From: an uncultured Collinsella sp.
Lineage (GTDB): Bacteria; Actinomycetota; Coriobacteriia; Coriobacteriales; Coriobacteriaceae
Reading direction: 5' to 3'
Length of the DNA stretch: 15,133 bases
NCBI GenBank assembly: GCA_900755685.1
Contig: CAAEHI010000016.1
Location: 1 to 15,133, forward strand
A program made the position numbers and the translations under genes. The stretch's first letter is position 1. Every line of letters begins with the position of its first letter. Below, piece after piece: positions 6,792-13,611 of the stretch. Under the pieces are notes generated by a model. The model made no database searches. It saw only the letters and a program-made list of their open reading frames with translations, and was not told where the DNA came from.

Positions 6792-7220
6792 GTGCACGAG
6801 CTCGGGATCGTTTACCACATCATTCGCGATGTCGAGAACGTGGCGCGCGCCAATGGCGTGCGTCGCGTTTCGAGCGTGACGCTGTTGCTGGGCGAAGTTT
6901 CGGGCGTCGTTCCCGACTTGCTGCTCGACGCTTGGCGCTGGGCGGCAGATAAAAAGTCCATCACTGAGGGTGCGGAGCTTATTGTGGAGCCCGTCAACGC
7001 CGTGACGCATTGCGAGGCGTGCGGCCACGACTATGCGACGGTCGAGCATGGCAAGACCTGTCCCCATTGCGGTAGCGGCGAGACCTATTTGCTGCAGGGC
7101 CAAGAGGTCATGATCAAACAGATCGAGACCCCCGACGAGGACCCGGCAGACACTGTTCCCGATGACCCCTCCGACGCCCCCGACGCCGTCGACGCCGCCA
7201 ACCCTCTCCACATCGCCTAA
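6792..7220 (+). CDS. hypA: hydrogenase nickel-insertion protein HypA
   Basis: HypA delivers nickel to [NiFe] hydrogenase precursors together with HypB. The 142-residue product opens with MHE, whose His2 and Glu3 belong to the nickel site. It carries the zinc site CEAC (C74, C77) and CPHC (C90, C93), followed by the typical ending YLLQGQEVMIKQIE. The start is GTG at 6792, fixed by the MHE motif and by AAGGA at 6780-6784. Known HypA proteins are usually about 113-120 residues; this one has an extra acidic tail from about residue 113 (TPDEDPADTVPDDPSDAPD) to the end, with a single His near the C-terminus. No hypB or hydrogenase gene is in the window, so it appears isolated here. The preceding 140 bases form a likely RNA structure that may regulate translation. 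Confidence 0.92.
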   Translation: MHELGIVYHIIRDVENVARANGVRRVSSVTLLLGEVSGVVPDLLLDAWRWAADKKSITEGAELIVEPVNAVTHCEACGHDYATVEHGKTCPHCGSGETYLLQGQEVMIKQIETPDEDPADTVPDDPSDAPDAVDAANPLHIA

Positions 7221-7556
7221 CATCCAATGACTGCATGGGCTAGAGTTCAAAACATATTTGCTTCGGTTAGTCAAGTCATGTCTGTTTAAACAAAATGGCG
7301 GCACGCAGGCGCATTGGGATCCACCTAAAAGCGGTCTTAACGAACAGTGCACCTTTATATGTCTTTGAAAGTAATCACAAATCACGTTTTAGCAGGCAAT
7401 GAGCTGTAAACCGGCAACGTAATCAATTTGTAACAAACTTAGACGTTTAAACAAATAATGCAACCTTTTGCGAATTTAGCTATAATTCCACAATCCAAAC
7501 AGGTATACTCCTTTCATGTCGTGTAGGAAATACGTAGACAAAAAGGAGGTTATGTG
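7221..7556 (+). promoter_or_regulatory. AT-rich intergenic leader of the PTS operon
   Basis: This 336-bp stretch holds no convincing gene and is clearly richer in A and T than its surroundings. It contains two GTTTAAACAAA copies (7284-7294 and 7445-7455), the first inside the 10-bp palindrome TGTTTAAACA (7283-7292), and a TTTGT-A-ACAAA palindrome (7427-7437). These are candidate regulator sites for the downstream sugar transporter operon; the regulator is not encoded in the window. An AAGGAGG ribosome-binding site lies at 7543-7549. Confidence 0.55.
7458..7486 (+). promoter_or_regulatory. candidate promoter of the mannose-PTS operon
   Basis: A perfect TATAAT (7481-7486) lies about 70 bases before the first PTS gene. 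The hexamer 17 bases upstream (ATGCAA, 7458-7463) is a poor -35, so activator help would be expected. TATACT at 7504-7509 is an alternative -10. Chosen by motif match only. Confidence 0.4.
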
Positions 7557-8546
7557 ATGGTAAGTATTGTTCTTGCTAGCCACGGGGACTTGGCAGCTGG
7601 AATCAAGCAGACGGGCTCGATGGTCTTTGGCGATCAGCCGTCTGTTGCCGTGGTCTCGCTCGAGCCGAGCATGGGCCCCGACGACTTCCGTGCCAAGGTC
7701 GAGGAAGCAGTCGCTTCCTTCGAGGACCAGGAGCAGGTGCTCTTCCTCGTTGATCTGTGGGGCGGCACGCCGTTCAACCAGATCAGCGGGCTCATCGAGG
7801 GCCACGATTCCTGGGCTATCGTCACCGGTGTCAACCTGCCTATGCTCATCGAGGCATATTCGCAGCGCTTTGACGCAAAGAACACTGCACATGCGATCGC
7901 AAAACATCTCGTGACTGAGGCTAAGGCTGGCGTGCGCGTCAAGCCCGAGTCTCTGGAGCCCGAGGAGAAGAAGCCGGCTGCGGCCGCCGCTGCTCCTGCA
8001 GGCGCCATCCCTCCGGGAACGGTCATCGGCGACGGGCACATCAAGATTGCCCACGTCCGTATCGACACCCGTCTGCTGCATGGTCAGGTGGCCACCACGT
8101 GGACCAAGCAGATCAACCCCAACCGCATCATCGTGGTTTCCGACGGCGTTGCTCACGACGAGCTCCGCAAGACCATGATCGAGCAGGCTGCCCCTCCGGG
8201 AGTCCATGCCAACGTCGTTCCCATCAAGAAGATGGCCGAGGTCGTCAAGGACACGCGCTTTGGTGACACCAAGGCCATGCTGCTCTTCGAGAACCCGCAG
8301 GATCTGCTCAAGGCCATCGAGGCCGGCGTCGACATCAAGGAAGTCAACATCGGTTCCATGGCTCACTCCAAGGGCAAGGTCGTCGTCACCAACGCCGTCG
8401 CTATGGGCGATGACGACGTCAAGACTCTCGAGGCCCTCAAGGCCAAGGGCGTCAAGTTCGAGGTCCGCAAGGTTCCTTCGGATTCCTCCGAGGATCTCGA
8501 CGCCATGTTGAAGAAAGCTAAGGCCGAACTGGCCGCTCAAGCATAG
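7557..8546 (+). CDS. manX: PTS mannose-family EIIAB component
   Basis: This cytoplasmic phosphocarrier passes phosphate from HPr to the incoming sugar. The 329-residue protein is an EIIA-EIIB fusion. EIIA occupies about 1-125 with its likely phosphorylated His9 in LASHG and the family signature DLWGGTPFN (66-74). An Ala/Pro-rich linker spans about 130-155. EIIB (about 160-329) has its likely active His175 in RIDTRLLHGQVATTW. I chose ATG 7557 over the in-frame GTG at 7554 because AGGAGG (7544-7549) then sits seven bases away. It is the first gene of an operon and is followed after 18 bp by EIIC. The mannose/fructose/sorbose family is clear; the sugar itself (mannose, glucose or another hexose) cannot be read from sequence. 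Confidence 0.93.
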   Translation: MVSIVLASHGDLAAGIKQTGSMVFGDQPSVAVVSLEPSMGPDDFRAKVEEAVASFEDQEQVLFLVDLWGGTPFNQISGLIEGHDSWAIVTGVNLPMLIEAYSQRFDAKNTAHAIAKHLVTEAKAGVRVKPESLEPEEKKPAAAAAAPAGAIPPGTVIGDGHIKIAHVRIDTRLLHGQVATTWTKQINPNRIIVVSDGVAHDELRKTMIEQAAPPGVHANVVPIKKMAEVVKDTRFGDTKAMLLFENPQDLLKAIEAGVDIKEVNIGSMAHSKGKVVVTNAVAMGDDDVKTLEALKAKGVKFEVRKVPSDSSEDLDAMLKKAKAELAAQA

Positions 8547-8564
8547 TAAAGGAGGGTCCGATAC

Positions 8565-9383
8565 ATGTCTGCAATCACTATTCTGCTTGTTGCGATTGTC
8601 GCGTTGCTTGCCGGTATGGAAGGCATTCTGGATGAGTTCCAGTTCCATCAGCCGCTCGTGGCATGCACGCTTATCGGTCTCGTAACCGGTCACCTTCAGG
8701 AGGGCATCCTCCTGGGCGGTTCGCTCCAGATGATGGCCCTTGGCTGGGCTAACGTTGGCGCCGCTGTCGCGCCTGACGCCGCTCTGGCCTCGGTCGCTTC
8801 TTCGATCATCATGGTGCTCGCCCTCAACGGTGGCGCCACTGATTCGGCAAAGGCCGTTACCGCCGCCATCGCCGTCGCCGTCCCGCTGTCGGTCGCTGGT
8901 CTGTTCCTGACCATGATCTGCCGTACCCTGGCTACCGCTATCGCTCACGCCATGGACGGTTGCGCCGAGAAGGGCGACTTCTCCGGCATCGAGCGCTGGC
9001 AGTACGCTGCCATCCTCATGCAGGGCCTTCGTATCGCCATCCCGGCAGTACTTCTGTGCATCATCCCGGCCGAGGCTGTTACCAACGCGCTTAACGCTAT
9101 GCCCGACTGGCTGTCCGGCGGTATGGCTGTCGGCGGCGGCATGGTCGCTTCCGTCGGTTACGCCATGGTCATCAACATGATGGCCACCAAGGAGACCTGG
9201 CCGTTCTTCATCCTCGGCTTTGTCCTTGCTGCCATCCCTCAGCTCACGCTGATCGCCCTTGGCCTCATCGGCATCTCCCTTGCCCTCATCTACCTTGGCC
9301 TTAAGGATCTGGCCAAGCAGGGTGGCGGCATGGGCGGCGGCTCCGGTGACCCGCTCGGCGACATTCTGAACGATTACGAGTAG
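8565..9383 (+). CDS. manY: PTS mannose-family EIIC permease
   Basis: One of two membrane components forming the sugar channel with EIID. The 272-residue protein has multiple hydrophobic spans. It carries the family hallmarks GMEGILDEFQFHQPLVACTL near the N-terminus (about 19-38) and the stretch EGILLGGSLQMMALGWANVGAAVAPD (about 46-71). It ends in a short Gly-rich cytoplasmic tail (GGGMGGGSGDP). AAAGGAGGG precedes the ATG at 8565. It lies 18 bp after EIIAB, and its stop codon overlaps the ribosome-binding site of EIID, indicating tight translational coupling. The length is normal for this family and no defect is seen. Confidence 0.93.
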   Translation: MSAITILLVAIVALLAGMEGILDEFQFHQPLVACTLIGLVTGHLQEGILLGGSLQMMALGWANVGAAVAPDAALASVASSIIMVLALNGGATDSAKAVTAAIAVAVPLSVAGLFLTMICRTLATAIAHAMDGCAEKGDFSGIERWQYAAILMQGLRIAIPAVLLCIIPAEAVTNALNAMPDWLSGGMAVGGGMVASVGYAMVINMMATKETWPFFILGFVLAAIPQLTLIALGLIGISLALIYLGLKDLAKQGGGMGGGSGDPLGDILNDYE

Positions 9384-9399
9384 GAGGGGAGTGATACAT

Positions 9400-10320
9400 A
9401 TGGCAGAGAACAAGATTCAGCTCACCAAGGCTGACCGCAAGAAGGTTTGCTTCCGTCATCAGTTCCTTCAGGGCTCGTGGAACTACGAGCGTATGCAGAA
9501 CGGCGGCTGGTGCTTCGCAATGATCCCTGCGATCAAGAAGCTCTACACCAGCAAGGATGACCAGATTGCCGCTCTTAAGCGCCACCTGGAGTTCTATAAC
9601 ACCCACCCCTATGTTTCCGCCCCCGTCATTGGCGTTACCCTCGCTCTCGAGGAGGAGCGCGCCAACGGTGCTCCGATTGACGACGTCGCCATTCAGGGCG
9701 TCAAGGTCGGTATGATGGGCCCGCTCGCCGGCGTCGGCGACCCCGCCTTCTGGTTCACCCTTCGCCCGATTCTGGGCGCTCTGGGCGCTTCCCTGGCCCT
9801 GTCCGGCAGCATCGCCGGTCCGCTGCTGTTCTTCTTCGCGTGGAACATCATTCGTTACGCCTTCCTGTGGTACACGCAGGAGTTTGGCTACAAGGTCGGC
9901 TCCTCCATCGCCAAGGACCTCTCCGGCGGTCTGATGGGCAAGGTCACCGAGGGCGCATCCATCCTGGGTATGTTCATCATCGGCGCCCTGGTCGAGCGCT
10001 GGGTGTCCATCTCCTTCACCCCGGTCGTCTCCAAGGTCACGCAGTCTGCTGGCGCCTTTATCGACTGGGCTAACCTGCCCTCCGGTTCTGAGGGTGTCAA
10101 GGAAGCACTGACGATGTACAACTCCATCGGTGCTAACGCCCTTGATCAGGTGAAGGTCACCACGCTTCAGGCCAACCTCGATCAGCTCATCCCCGGCCTT
10201 GCCGCCGTGTGCCTGACCCTGCTGGTCTGCAAGCTCCTCAAGAAGAAGGTCAGCCCGATCGTCATCATCCTGGCTCTCTTCGCCATCGGCATCATCGGTC
10301 GCGTCTGCGGCTTCATGTAA
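9400..10320 (+). CDS. manZ: PTS mannose-family EIID permease
   Basis: The second membrane component of the mannose-type transporter, 306 residues. Typical EIID sequences are visible: FLQGSWNYERMQNGGWCFAMIPAI near the N-terminus, then FYNTHPYVSAPVIGVTLALEEERA, then VKVGMMGPLAGVGDPAFWFTLRPI (roughly residues 100-125). Hydrophobic spans follow in the second half and at the C-terminus. The ATG at 9400 is preferred over GTG 9391 because TAGGAGGGG (9381-9389) is then properly spaced; that site overlaps the EIIC stop codon. It closes the core PTS operon. A terminator-like hairpin follows at 10377-10424 before the DUF956 gene. Confidence 0.93.
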   Translation: MAENKIQLTKADRKKVCFRHQFLQGSWNYERMQNGGWCFAMIPAIKKLYTSKDDQIAALKRHLEFYNTHPYVSAPVIGVTLALEEERANGAPIDDVAIQGVKVGMMGPLAGVGDPAFWFTLRPILGALGASLALSGSIAGPLLFFFAWNIIRYAFLWYTQEFGYKVGSSIAKDLSGGLMGKVTEGASILGMFIIGALVERWVSISFTPVVSKVTQSAGAFIDWANLPSGSEGVKEALTMYNSIGANALDQVKVTTLQANLDQLIPGLAAVCLTLLVCKLLKKKVSPIVIILALFAIGIIGRVCGFM

Positions 10321-10376
10321 GCACGTTTCGGCTTAAGACCGAGAATTGCTAGGCAAGGGCTTTTGAGCCATTGAAA

Positions 10377-10424
10377 CGGACCGCACCCGGTGGGTACACT
10401 GGATGCGGTCCGATTGTTTTATTT
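10377..10424 (+). terminator. terminator or attenuator between manZ and the DUF956 gene
   Basis: CGGACCGCA (10377-10385) and TGCGGTCCG (10404-10412) form a perfect 9-bp stem, followed by ATTGTTTTATTT. The T-run runs straight into the ribosome-binding site of the next gene (GGAGGG, 10425-10430). It should reduce transcription of the DUF956 gene relative to manXYZ rather than separate unrelated units. Confidence 0.65.
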
Positions 10425-10440
10425 GGAGGGCGAGGCGCGC

Positions 10441-10839
10441 ATGGCGCAATCTCAGAACAGCACGGTCGATCTGGCAACGCCGGCAACCTGCCTGATGGGG
10501 CTTACCAGCCACGGTAACGTGATGGTGGGCAATAAGGCGTTCGAGTATTACAACGAGCGCAATCCCGAGGATTATATTCAAATCCCGTGGGACGAGGTCG
10601 ACTATATTGCCGCCGAGGTTTTACGCGGCACCAAGAAGATCACGCGTTTTGCCATCTTCACCAAGGACAACGGTCACTTTACGTTTTCGACGCGCGACGA
10701 CAAAGAGACGCTTCGTGCTGTCCGCAAGTACGTCGACGAGGATAAGCTTGTGCGTTCGCCCGACTTTATCGATGTGACGGCCAAGGGCGCCAAGAGCATC
10801 CCCTCCGTTATCAAAAACCTCTTCCACAAAGGCAACTAG
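10441..10839 (+). CDS. manO: DUF956 family protein, ManO-like
   Basis: A small soluble protein (132 residues) of the DUF956 family, which commonly follows mannose-PTS genes and is often called ManO; its biochemical role is not established. Family-like stretches include ATCLMGLTSHGNVMVGNKAFEYYNE and IQIPWDEVDYIAAEV, then RFAIFTKDNGHFTFSTRD and the basic C-terminus. The PH-like beta-rich pattern fits the family. The ATG at 10441 is preceded by GGAGGG (10425-10430) at a ten-base spacing; an upstream in-frame start at 10390 lies inside the terminator hairpin and is rejected. It lies 120 bp after manZ with a terminator-like hairpin between, so expression probably depends on readthrough or on a weak promoter. 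Confidence 0.85.
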   Translation: MAQSQNSTVDLATPATCLMGLTSHGNVMVGNKAFEYYNERNPEDYIQIPWDEVDYIAAEVLRGTKKITRFAIFTKDNGHFTFSTRDDKETLRAVRKYVDEDKLVRSPDFIDVTAKGAKSIPSVIKNLFHKGN

Positions 10840-10862
10840 TCATTAAAGAGCGCCCCCCAAGT

Positions 10863-11061
10863 GGGATGCAGTTTCCCATGGGGCTCGATCGGGAAAGTGC
10901 ATCCCAGTTCGAGCGCCGATTCCGGGATGTAGTTTCCGGAACGGGGTCGTTTGGGAAACTGTGTCCCGTTTCGAGCCGAAATTCTGGGACACAGTTTCCA
11001 GCGAGGTCCCATTGGGAAAGTTTGACCCAGAATTTGCCTGGATAGTGGGACACACTTTCCG
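10863..11061. repeat. array of about 61-bp tandem units built from inverted 15-mers
   Basis: Seven related 15-mers alternate in direction. Forward copies start at 10863 (GGGATGCAGTTTCCC), 10924, 10986 and 11047. Reverse copies start at 10891 (GGGAAAGTGCATCCC), 10953 and 11014. Spacers alternate strictly between 13-14 and 18 bases, giving unit lengths of 61, 62 and 61 bp. The 18-base spacers of the first two units share TTCGAGC. Neighbouring copies can pair: first with second 14 of 15, and fourth with fifth 14 of 15. No open reading frame is supported. It lies between the DUF956 gene and a tRNA gene. Confidence 0.85.
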
Positions 11062-11122
11062 GAGGGCTGTTCCACCGCAACTTCGAAGAGTGGCTATACG
11101 CTGTATTACAACGGCGTAAATC

Positions 11123-11131
11123 TGCTACACT
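11123..11131 (+). promoter_or_regulatory. extended -10 element of the tRNA-Arg gene
   Basis: TGC-TACACT (11123-11131) is an extended -10 whose expected start point falls a few bases before the tRNA 5' end at 11142. The -35 position (around 11103-11108) matches the consensus poorly, which extended -10 promoters tolerate. Confidence 0.5.
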
Positions 11132-11141
11132 AGTACAACAT

Positions 11142-11217
11142 GCCTCCGTAGCTCAGGGGATAGAGCACCGCTCTCCTAAAGCGGGTGTCGACGGTTCGAA
11201 TCCGCCCGGGGGCACCA
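11142..11217 (+). tRNA. tRNA-Arg (anticodon CCT)
   Basis: A 76-base cloverleaf. The acceptor stem pairs GCCTCCG with CGGGGGC (one T-G pair). The D arm contains AGCTCAGGGGATAGAGC. The anticodon stem CCGCT/AGCGG closes the loop CTCCTAA with anticodon CCT. The T loop is TTCGAAT, with one mismatch in the T stem. The 3' CCA is encoded. It reads AGG codons. An extended -10 promoter lies upstream and a terminator hairpin lies ten bases downstream. Its 3' half recurs nearby in both orientations (11273-11298 inverted, 11326-11350 direct). Confidence 0.95.
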
Positions 11218-11227
11218 GAAGATTATG

Positions 11228-11260
11228 ACGGCGTCGCGAGAGCGGCGCCGTTTCTGGTTT
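11228..11260 (+). terminator. intrinsic terminator after tRNA-Arg
   Basis: ACGGCG-T-CGC (11228-11237) pairs with GCG-G-CGCCGT (11242-11251) around GAGA, ten pairs including one U-G, followed by TTTCTGGTTT. Its position ten bases after the encoded CCA fits termination of the tRNA transcript. Confidence 0.75.
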
Positions 11261-11272
11261 GTGGGAGCTGCC

Positions 11273-11298
11273 GGCGGATTCGAACCGTCGACACCCGC
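11273..11298 (-). repeat. inverted copy of the tRNA-Arg 3' half
   Basis: These 26 bases are the exact reverse complement of 11181-11206, covering the 3' anticodon-stem strand, variable region and most of the T arm of tRNA-Arg. The match stops abruptly at both ends. The remaining parts of a tRNA are absent on this strand, so it is a fragment. Confidence 0.9.
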
Positions 11299-11325
11299 GT
11301 CACCAATTTCCCCGCGGGGGGAGTT

Positions 11326-11350
11326 TTCGAATCCGCCCGGGGGCACCAGA
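11326..11350 (+). repeat. direct copy of the tRNA-Arg 3' end, att-like
   Basis: These 25 bases are identical to 11195-11219: T loop, 3' T stem, 3' acceptor strand, CCA and two more bases. The copies are 131 bp apart. A tRNA 3' end repeated in direct orientation is the classical footprint of site-specific integration, here with almost no element left. The second copy, like the first, is followed shortly by its own terminator hairpin. Confidence 0.85.
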
Positions 11351-11358
11351 GGAATATC

Positions 11359-11396
11359 GAGCCCGGTACCGTTACGGTGCCGGGCTCTTTTGGTTT
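11359..11396 (+). terminator. intrinsic terminator after the tRNA 3'-end copy
   Basis: GAGCCCGGTACCG (11359-11371) pairs with CGGTGCCGGGCTC (11375-11387) across a TTA loop, 13 pairs including one G-U type pair, followed by TTTTGGTTT. It stands eight bases after the second tRNA 3' end and may be the original tRNA terminator if the DNA between was inserted. Confidence 0.85.
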
Positions 11397-11421
11397 AAGG
11401 CATGCCGTAGTATTCGCTGCT

Positions 11422-11465
11422 TCAGATAAAGAAAGCGCCCGCTTGCTGGGAGAGCAAGCGGGCGC
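11422..11465 (-). terminator. intrinsic terminator of pknB
   Basis: GCGCCCGCTTGC (11435-11446) and GCAAGCGGGCGC (11454-11465) form a perfect 12-bp stem with a 7-base loop. On the minus strand it is followed by TTTCTTTATCTG. It lies 52 bases downstream of the kinase stop codon and faces the plus-strand tRNA terminator. Confidence 0.85.
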
Positions 11466-11517
11466 CTGTGAGCGAATATGTTTGCGGCGAAAGCCGCGAT
11501 GAGCGGTGGGGTGGCGA

Positions 11518-13479
11518 CTAGTTGGTCGTACCGGAATCGTCGCCCGTGCTCGTGCCCGAGCCCGAGCCCGAACCAGAAAGTGCGACCGTCAGCGTAATCG
11601 TGCTGTCGGTGGACTGCTTGCCAGTGGGGGAGACGCCCGTAACGGTGGCATCCTCGTTACCGCTTACGGGATTGCCGTTCTGGTCACAGAAGCCAATGTT
11701 ATAGAAACCGGCGTTGTTGAGCGCGGTAACGGCGGCGGAGATGCTCTTGCCGTACAGGTTGCCCGGGACGGTGGCCTTGCCGGACTTCTTGGCAATGACG
11801 ACGGTAATCGTGGCGCCGGGCTTCTGCTTGCCGCTGGGGTTCCAGCTGATCACGGTGCCCTCGGTAACCGAGTCGTTCTCCTGGTAGCTTACGTCGACGC
11901 CAAAGCCTGCCATATCGAGGGCGTTGCGCGCCTGGGCCTCGGTCATGTCGGTCAGGTCGGGGACGGACGTGGTATCCGGGCCGCTCGAGACCTTGTACGA
12001 GATGGTCGTGCCCTTCGCGACTTCCTTACCGGCTTCGGTGCCCTGCTCAAAGACCTGGCCCTCATCAGCCTCGTTGGCCTCCTCGGAGGCGTTGCCCTTC
12101 AGGCCAACGCTTGCCAGTGCGGCTTCTGCTTGGTCCTTGGTCAGGCCGACAAGTTTGGGAACCTCAACCTTTTCGGAGGGCTTGGGGCCCTTGGAGATTA
12201 CCAGGTTCACCTTGGTGCCCTTGGCCTTCTTGGTGTTGCCGTTGGGCGTCTGCTCGGCGACCTTGCCCTCGTCGACATCGTCGTTGTAGCTTTGGTCGAT
12301 GGTGCCGACCTCGAGGCCGGCTTCCTTGATCAGCTCGACGGCAGTCTGCTGGTCCTTGCCCAGCACGTCGGGCACGGTGACCTGCTCGCCGCCAAAGAGT
12401 CCTGTGGCAAAGGCCACCACGATGCCGATGACGGCAACGGCTGCCACCACGGCGGCGATGATCTTGTTCTTGTTGGATTTGGGCTTTTCGACTTCGTAGG
12501 AGCCGGTGGAGCCCGAAACCGAGCTACGGGCGGTATTTTGGCCGCTCACGCCCGAGACGGGACGCACCATGGCGCGCGTCTGATCGGAAAGCTCGCGAGT
12601 CTTGGTGGCGCCCAGCTCACCGGGGGCACCGATGATGCGCGTGGGCTCCGAGACGTTGACGGCACGGCCCGACAGGTAGCTGTTGAGCACCTGACGCAGC
12701 TCGTCGGCGGTCTGGAAGCGGTTTGCCGGGTCCTTCTCCATGCACTTGAGGATGATGCGCTCAAGGTCGGCGTCGACACCGGAGTTGATCTGGCTCGGCG
12801 GAATAGGCAGCTCGTTGACCTGCTTGAGTGCGACCGAGATAGCGTCGTCACCGTCAAAGGGAACGCGGCCAGTGGCGCACTCGTACATCACGACGCCCAG
12901 CGAGTAGATATCCGAGGTGGGGCCGAGGTCCTGACCACGGGTCTGCTCGGGGCTGACGTAGTGGGCGGTTCCCAGCACGTTGTTGTCTTGCGTGAGGTGG
13001 CTGTTCTTGGCGCGCGCGATGCCAAAGTCCATCACCTTGATGTTGCCGTCGGGCAGCACCATGATGTTCTGCGACTTAATGTCGCGGTGGATGATCTCGT
13101 GCTTGTGGGCGACCGAAAGCGCGGAGCTGATCTGCGAGCCGATCTGCGCGACCTTCTTGGGGTCGAGGGCGCCGTGGCTCTTGATGCCGCTCTTAAGGTC
13201 GGTACCGCGCAGGTACTCCATGACGATGTAATAGGTGTCGCCGTCCTTGCCCCAATCGTAGACGCCCACGATATAGGGGGAGGAGAGGCCGGCTGCTGCC
13301 TGGGCCTCCTGCTTAAAGCGTGCGGCGAAGGTCGCGTCGCCAGCATACTGCGGCAGCATGATCTTGACGGCTACCGTGCGGTCGAGAACCTGGTCCTGTG
13401 CACGGTAGACGGTCGCCATGCCGCCTGTTCCCACCTTATCCTTGAGGAGGTATCTTCCCCCGAGGACCCTCTGTTCCAT
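11518..13479 (-). CDS. pknB: Ser/Thr protein kinase with PASTA repeats (PknB/Stk type)
   Basis: A membrane kinase of 653 residues that senses peptidoglycan or lipid II outside and phosphorylates cell-wall and division proteins inside. The kinase domain (about 10-270) shows GTGGMATVY (17-25), VAVKI with Lys39, HRDIKSQN (131-138), DFG (151-153) and the activation loop GTAHYVSPEQ (170-179). A Thr/Ser-rich juxtamembrane linker (about 275-335) precedes one membrane span (about 339-363). Four PASTA-type repeats follow, starting near VTVPDVLG, VEVPKLVG, TSVPDLTD and ATVPGNLY; the fourth is the most divergent and contains a Cys. The end is a Gly/Ser/Thr tail (SGSGSGSGTSTGDD). Start 13479 uses TAGGAG five bases upstream; ATG 13494 overlaps that site. 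It follows a penicillin-binding protein gene on the same strand, the usual actinobacterial arrangement. Confidence 0.93.
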   Translation of the reverse strand: MEQRVLGGRYLLKDKVGTGGMATVYRAQDQVLDRTVAVKIMLPQYAGDATFAARFKQEAQAAAGLSSPYIVGVYDWGKDGDTYYIVMEYLRGTDLKSGIKSHGALDPKKVAQIGSQISSALSVAHKHEIIHRDIKSQNIMVLPDGNIKVMDFGIARAKNSHLTQDNNVLGTAHYVSPEQTRGQDLGPTSDIYSLGVVMYECATGRVPFDGDDAISVALKQVNELPIPPSQINSGVDADLERIILKCMEKDPANRFQTADELRQVLNSYLSGRAVNVSEPTRIIGAPGELGATKTRELSDQTRAMVRPVSGVSGQNTARSSVSGSTGSYEVEKPKSNKNKIIAAVVAAVAVIGIVVAFATGLFGGEQVTVPDVLGKDQQTAVELIKEAGLEVGTIDQSYNDDVDEGKVAEQTPNGNTKKAKGTKVNLVISKGPKPSEKVEVPKLVGLTKDQAEAALASVGLKGNASEEANEADEGQVFEQGTEAGKEVAKGTTISYKVSSGPDTTSVPDLTDMTEAQARNALDMAGFGVDVSYQENDSVTEGTVISWNPSGKQKPGATITVVIAKKSGKATVPGNLYGKSISAAVTALNNAGFYNIGFCDQNGNPVSGNEDATVTGVSPTGKQSTDSTITLTVALSGSGSGSGTSTGDDSGTTN

Positions 13480-13611
13480 TCCTGCTCCTAACATAACTAT
13501 TCGCTCAACGATGTGTGTAGTACCTACGATGTGGCCGCTGGGGCCGTGTGACGCGTTGCCGCTAACCCTTAGGCCGCGGCGCGCCTCGGGTGTCCGATTC
13601 GATCATGGGCA

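Noticed and set aside
7221..7556. Sigma-54 promoter for the mannose PTS operon, as in Firmicutes
   Set aside because: No TGGCAC-N5-TTGC match is present, and the host type inferred here is not expected to use sigma-54.
7476..9413. 645-codon open frame on the minus strand opposite manX and manY
   Set aside because: Frame-shadow of strongly biased GC-rich codons; the plus-strand genes have clear domains, active sites and ribosome-binding sites.
10863..11061. CRISPR-like array
   Set aside because: The repeats are degenerate, alternate in direction and have spacers of 13-18 bases with partly shared sequence; no cas genes are present.
11273..11350. Second tRNA gene
   Set aside because: Only the 3' part is present in each orientation; the anticodon loop and a matching 5' acceptor strand are missing.
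11506..13491. 661-codon open frame on the plus strand opposite pknB
   Set aside because: Antisense shadow of the kinase gene, low-complexity Gly/Val/Asp-rich translation without recognisable domains.
13480..13611. Small gene or promoter between pbpA and pknB
   Set aside because: No open frame with a ribosome-binding site and no convincing -35/-10 pair could be found in the 132 bp.
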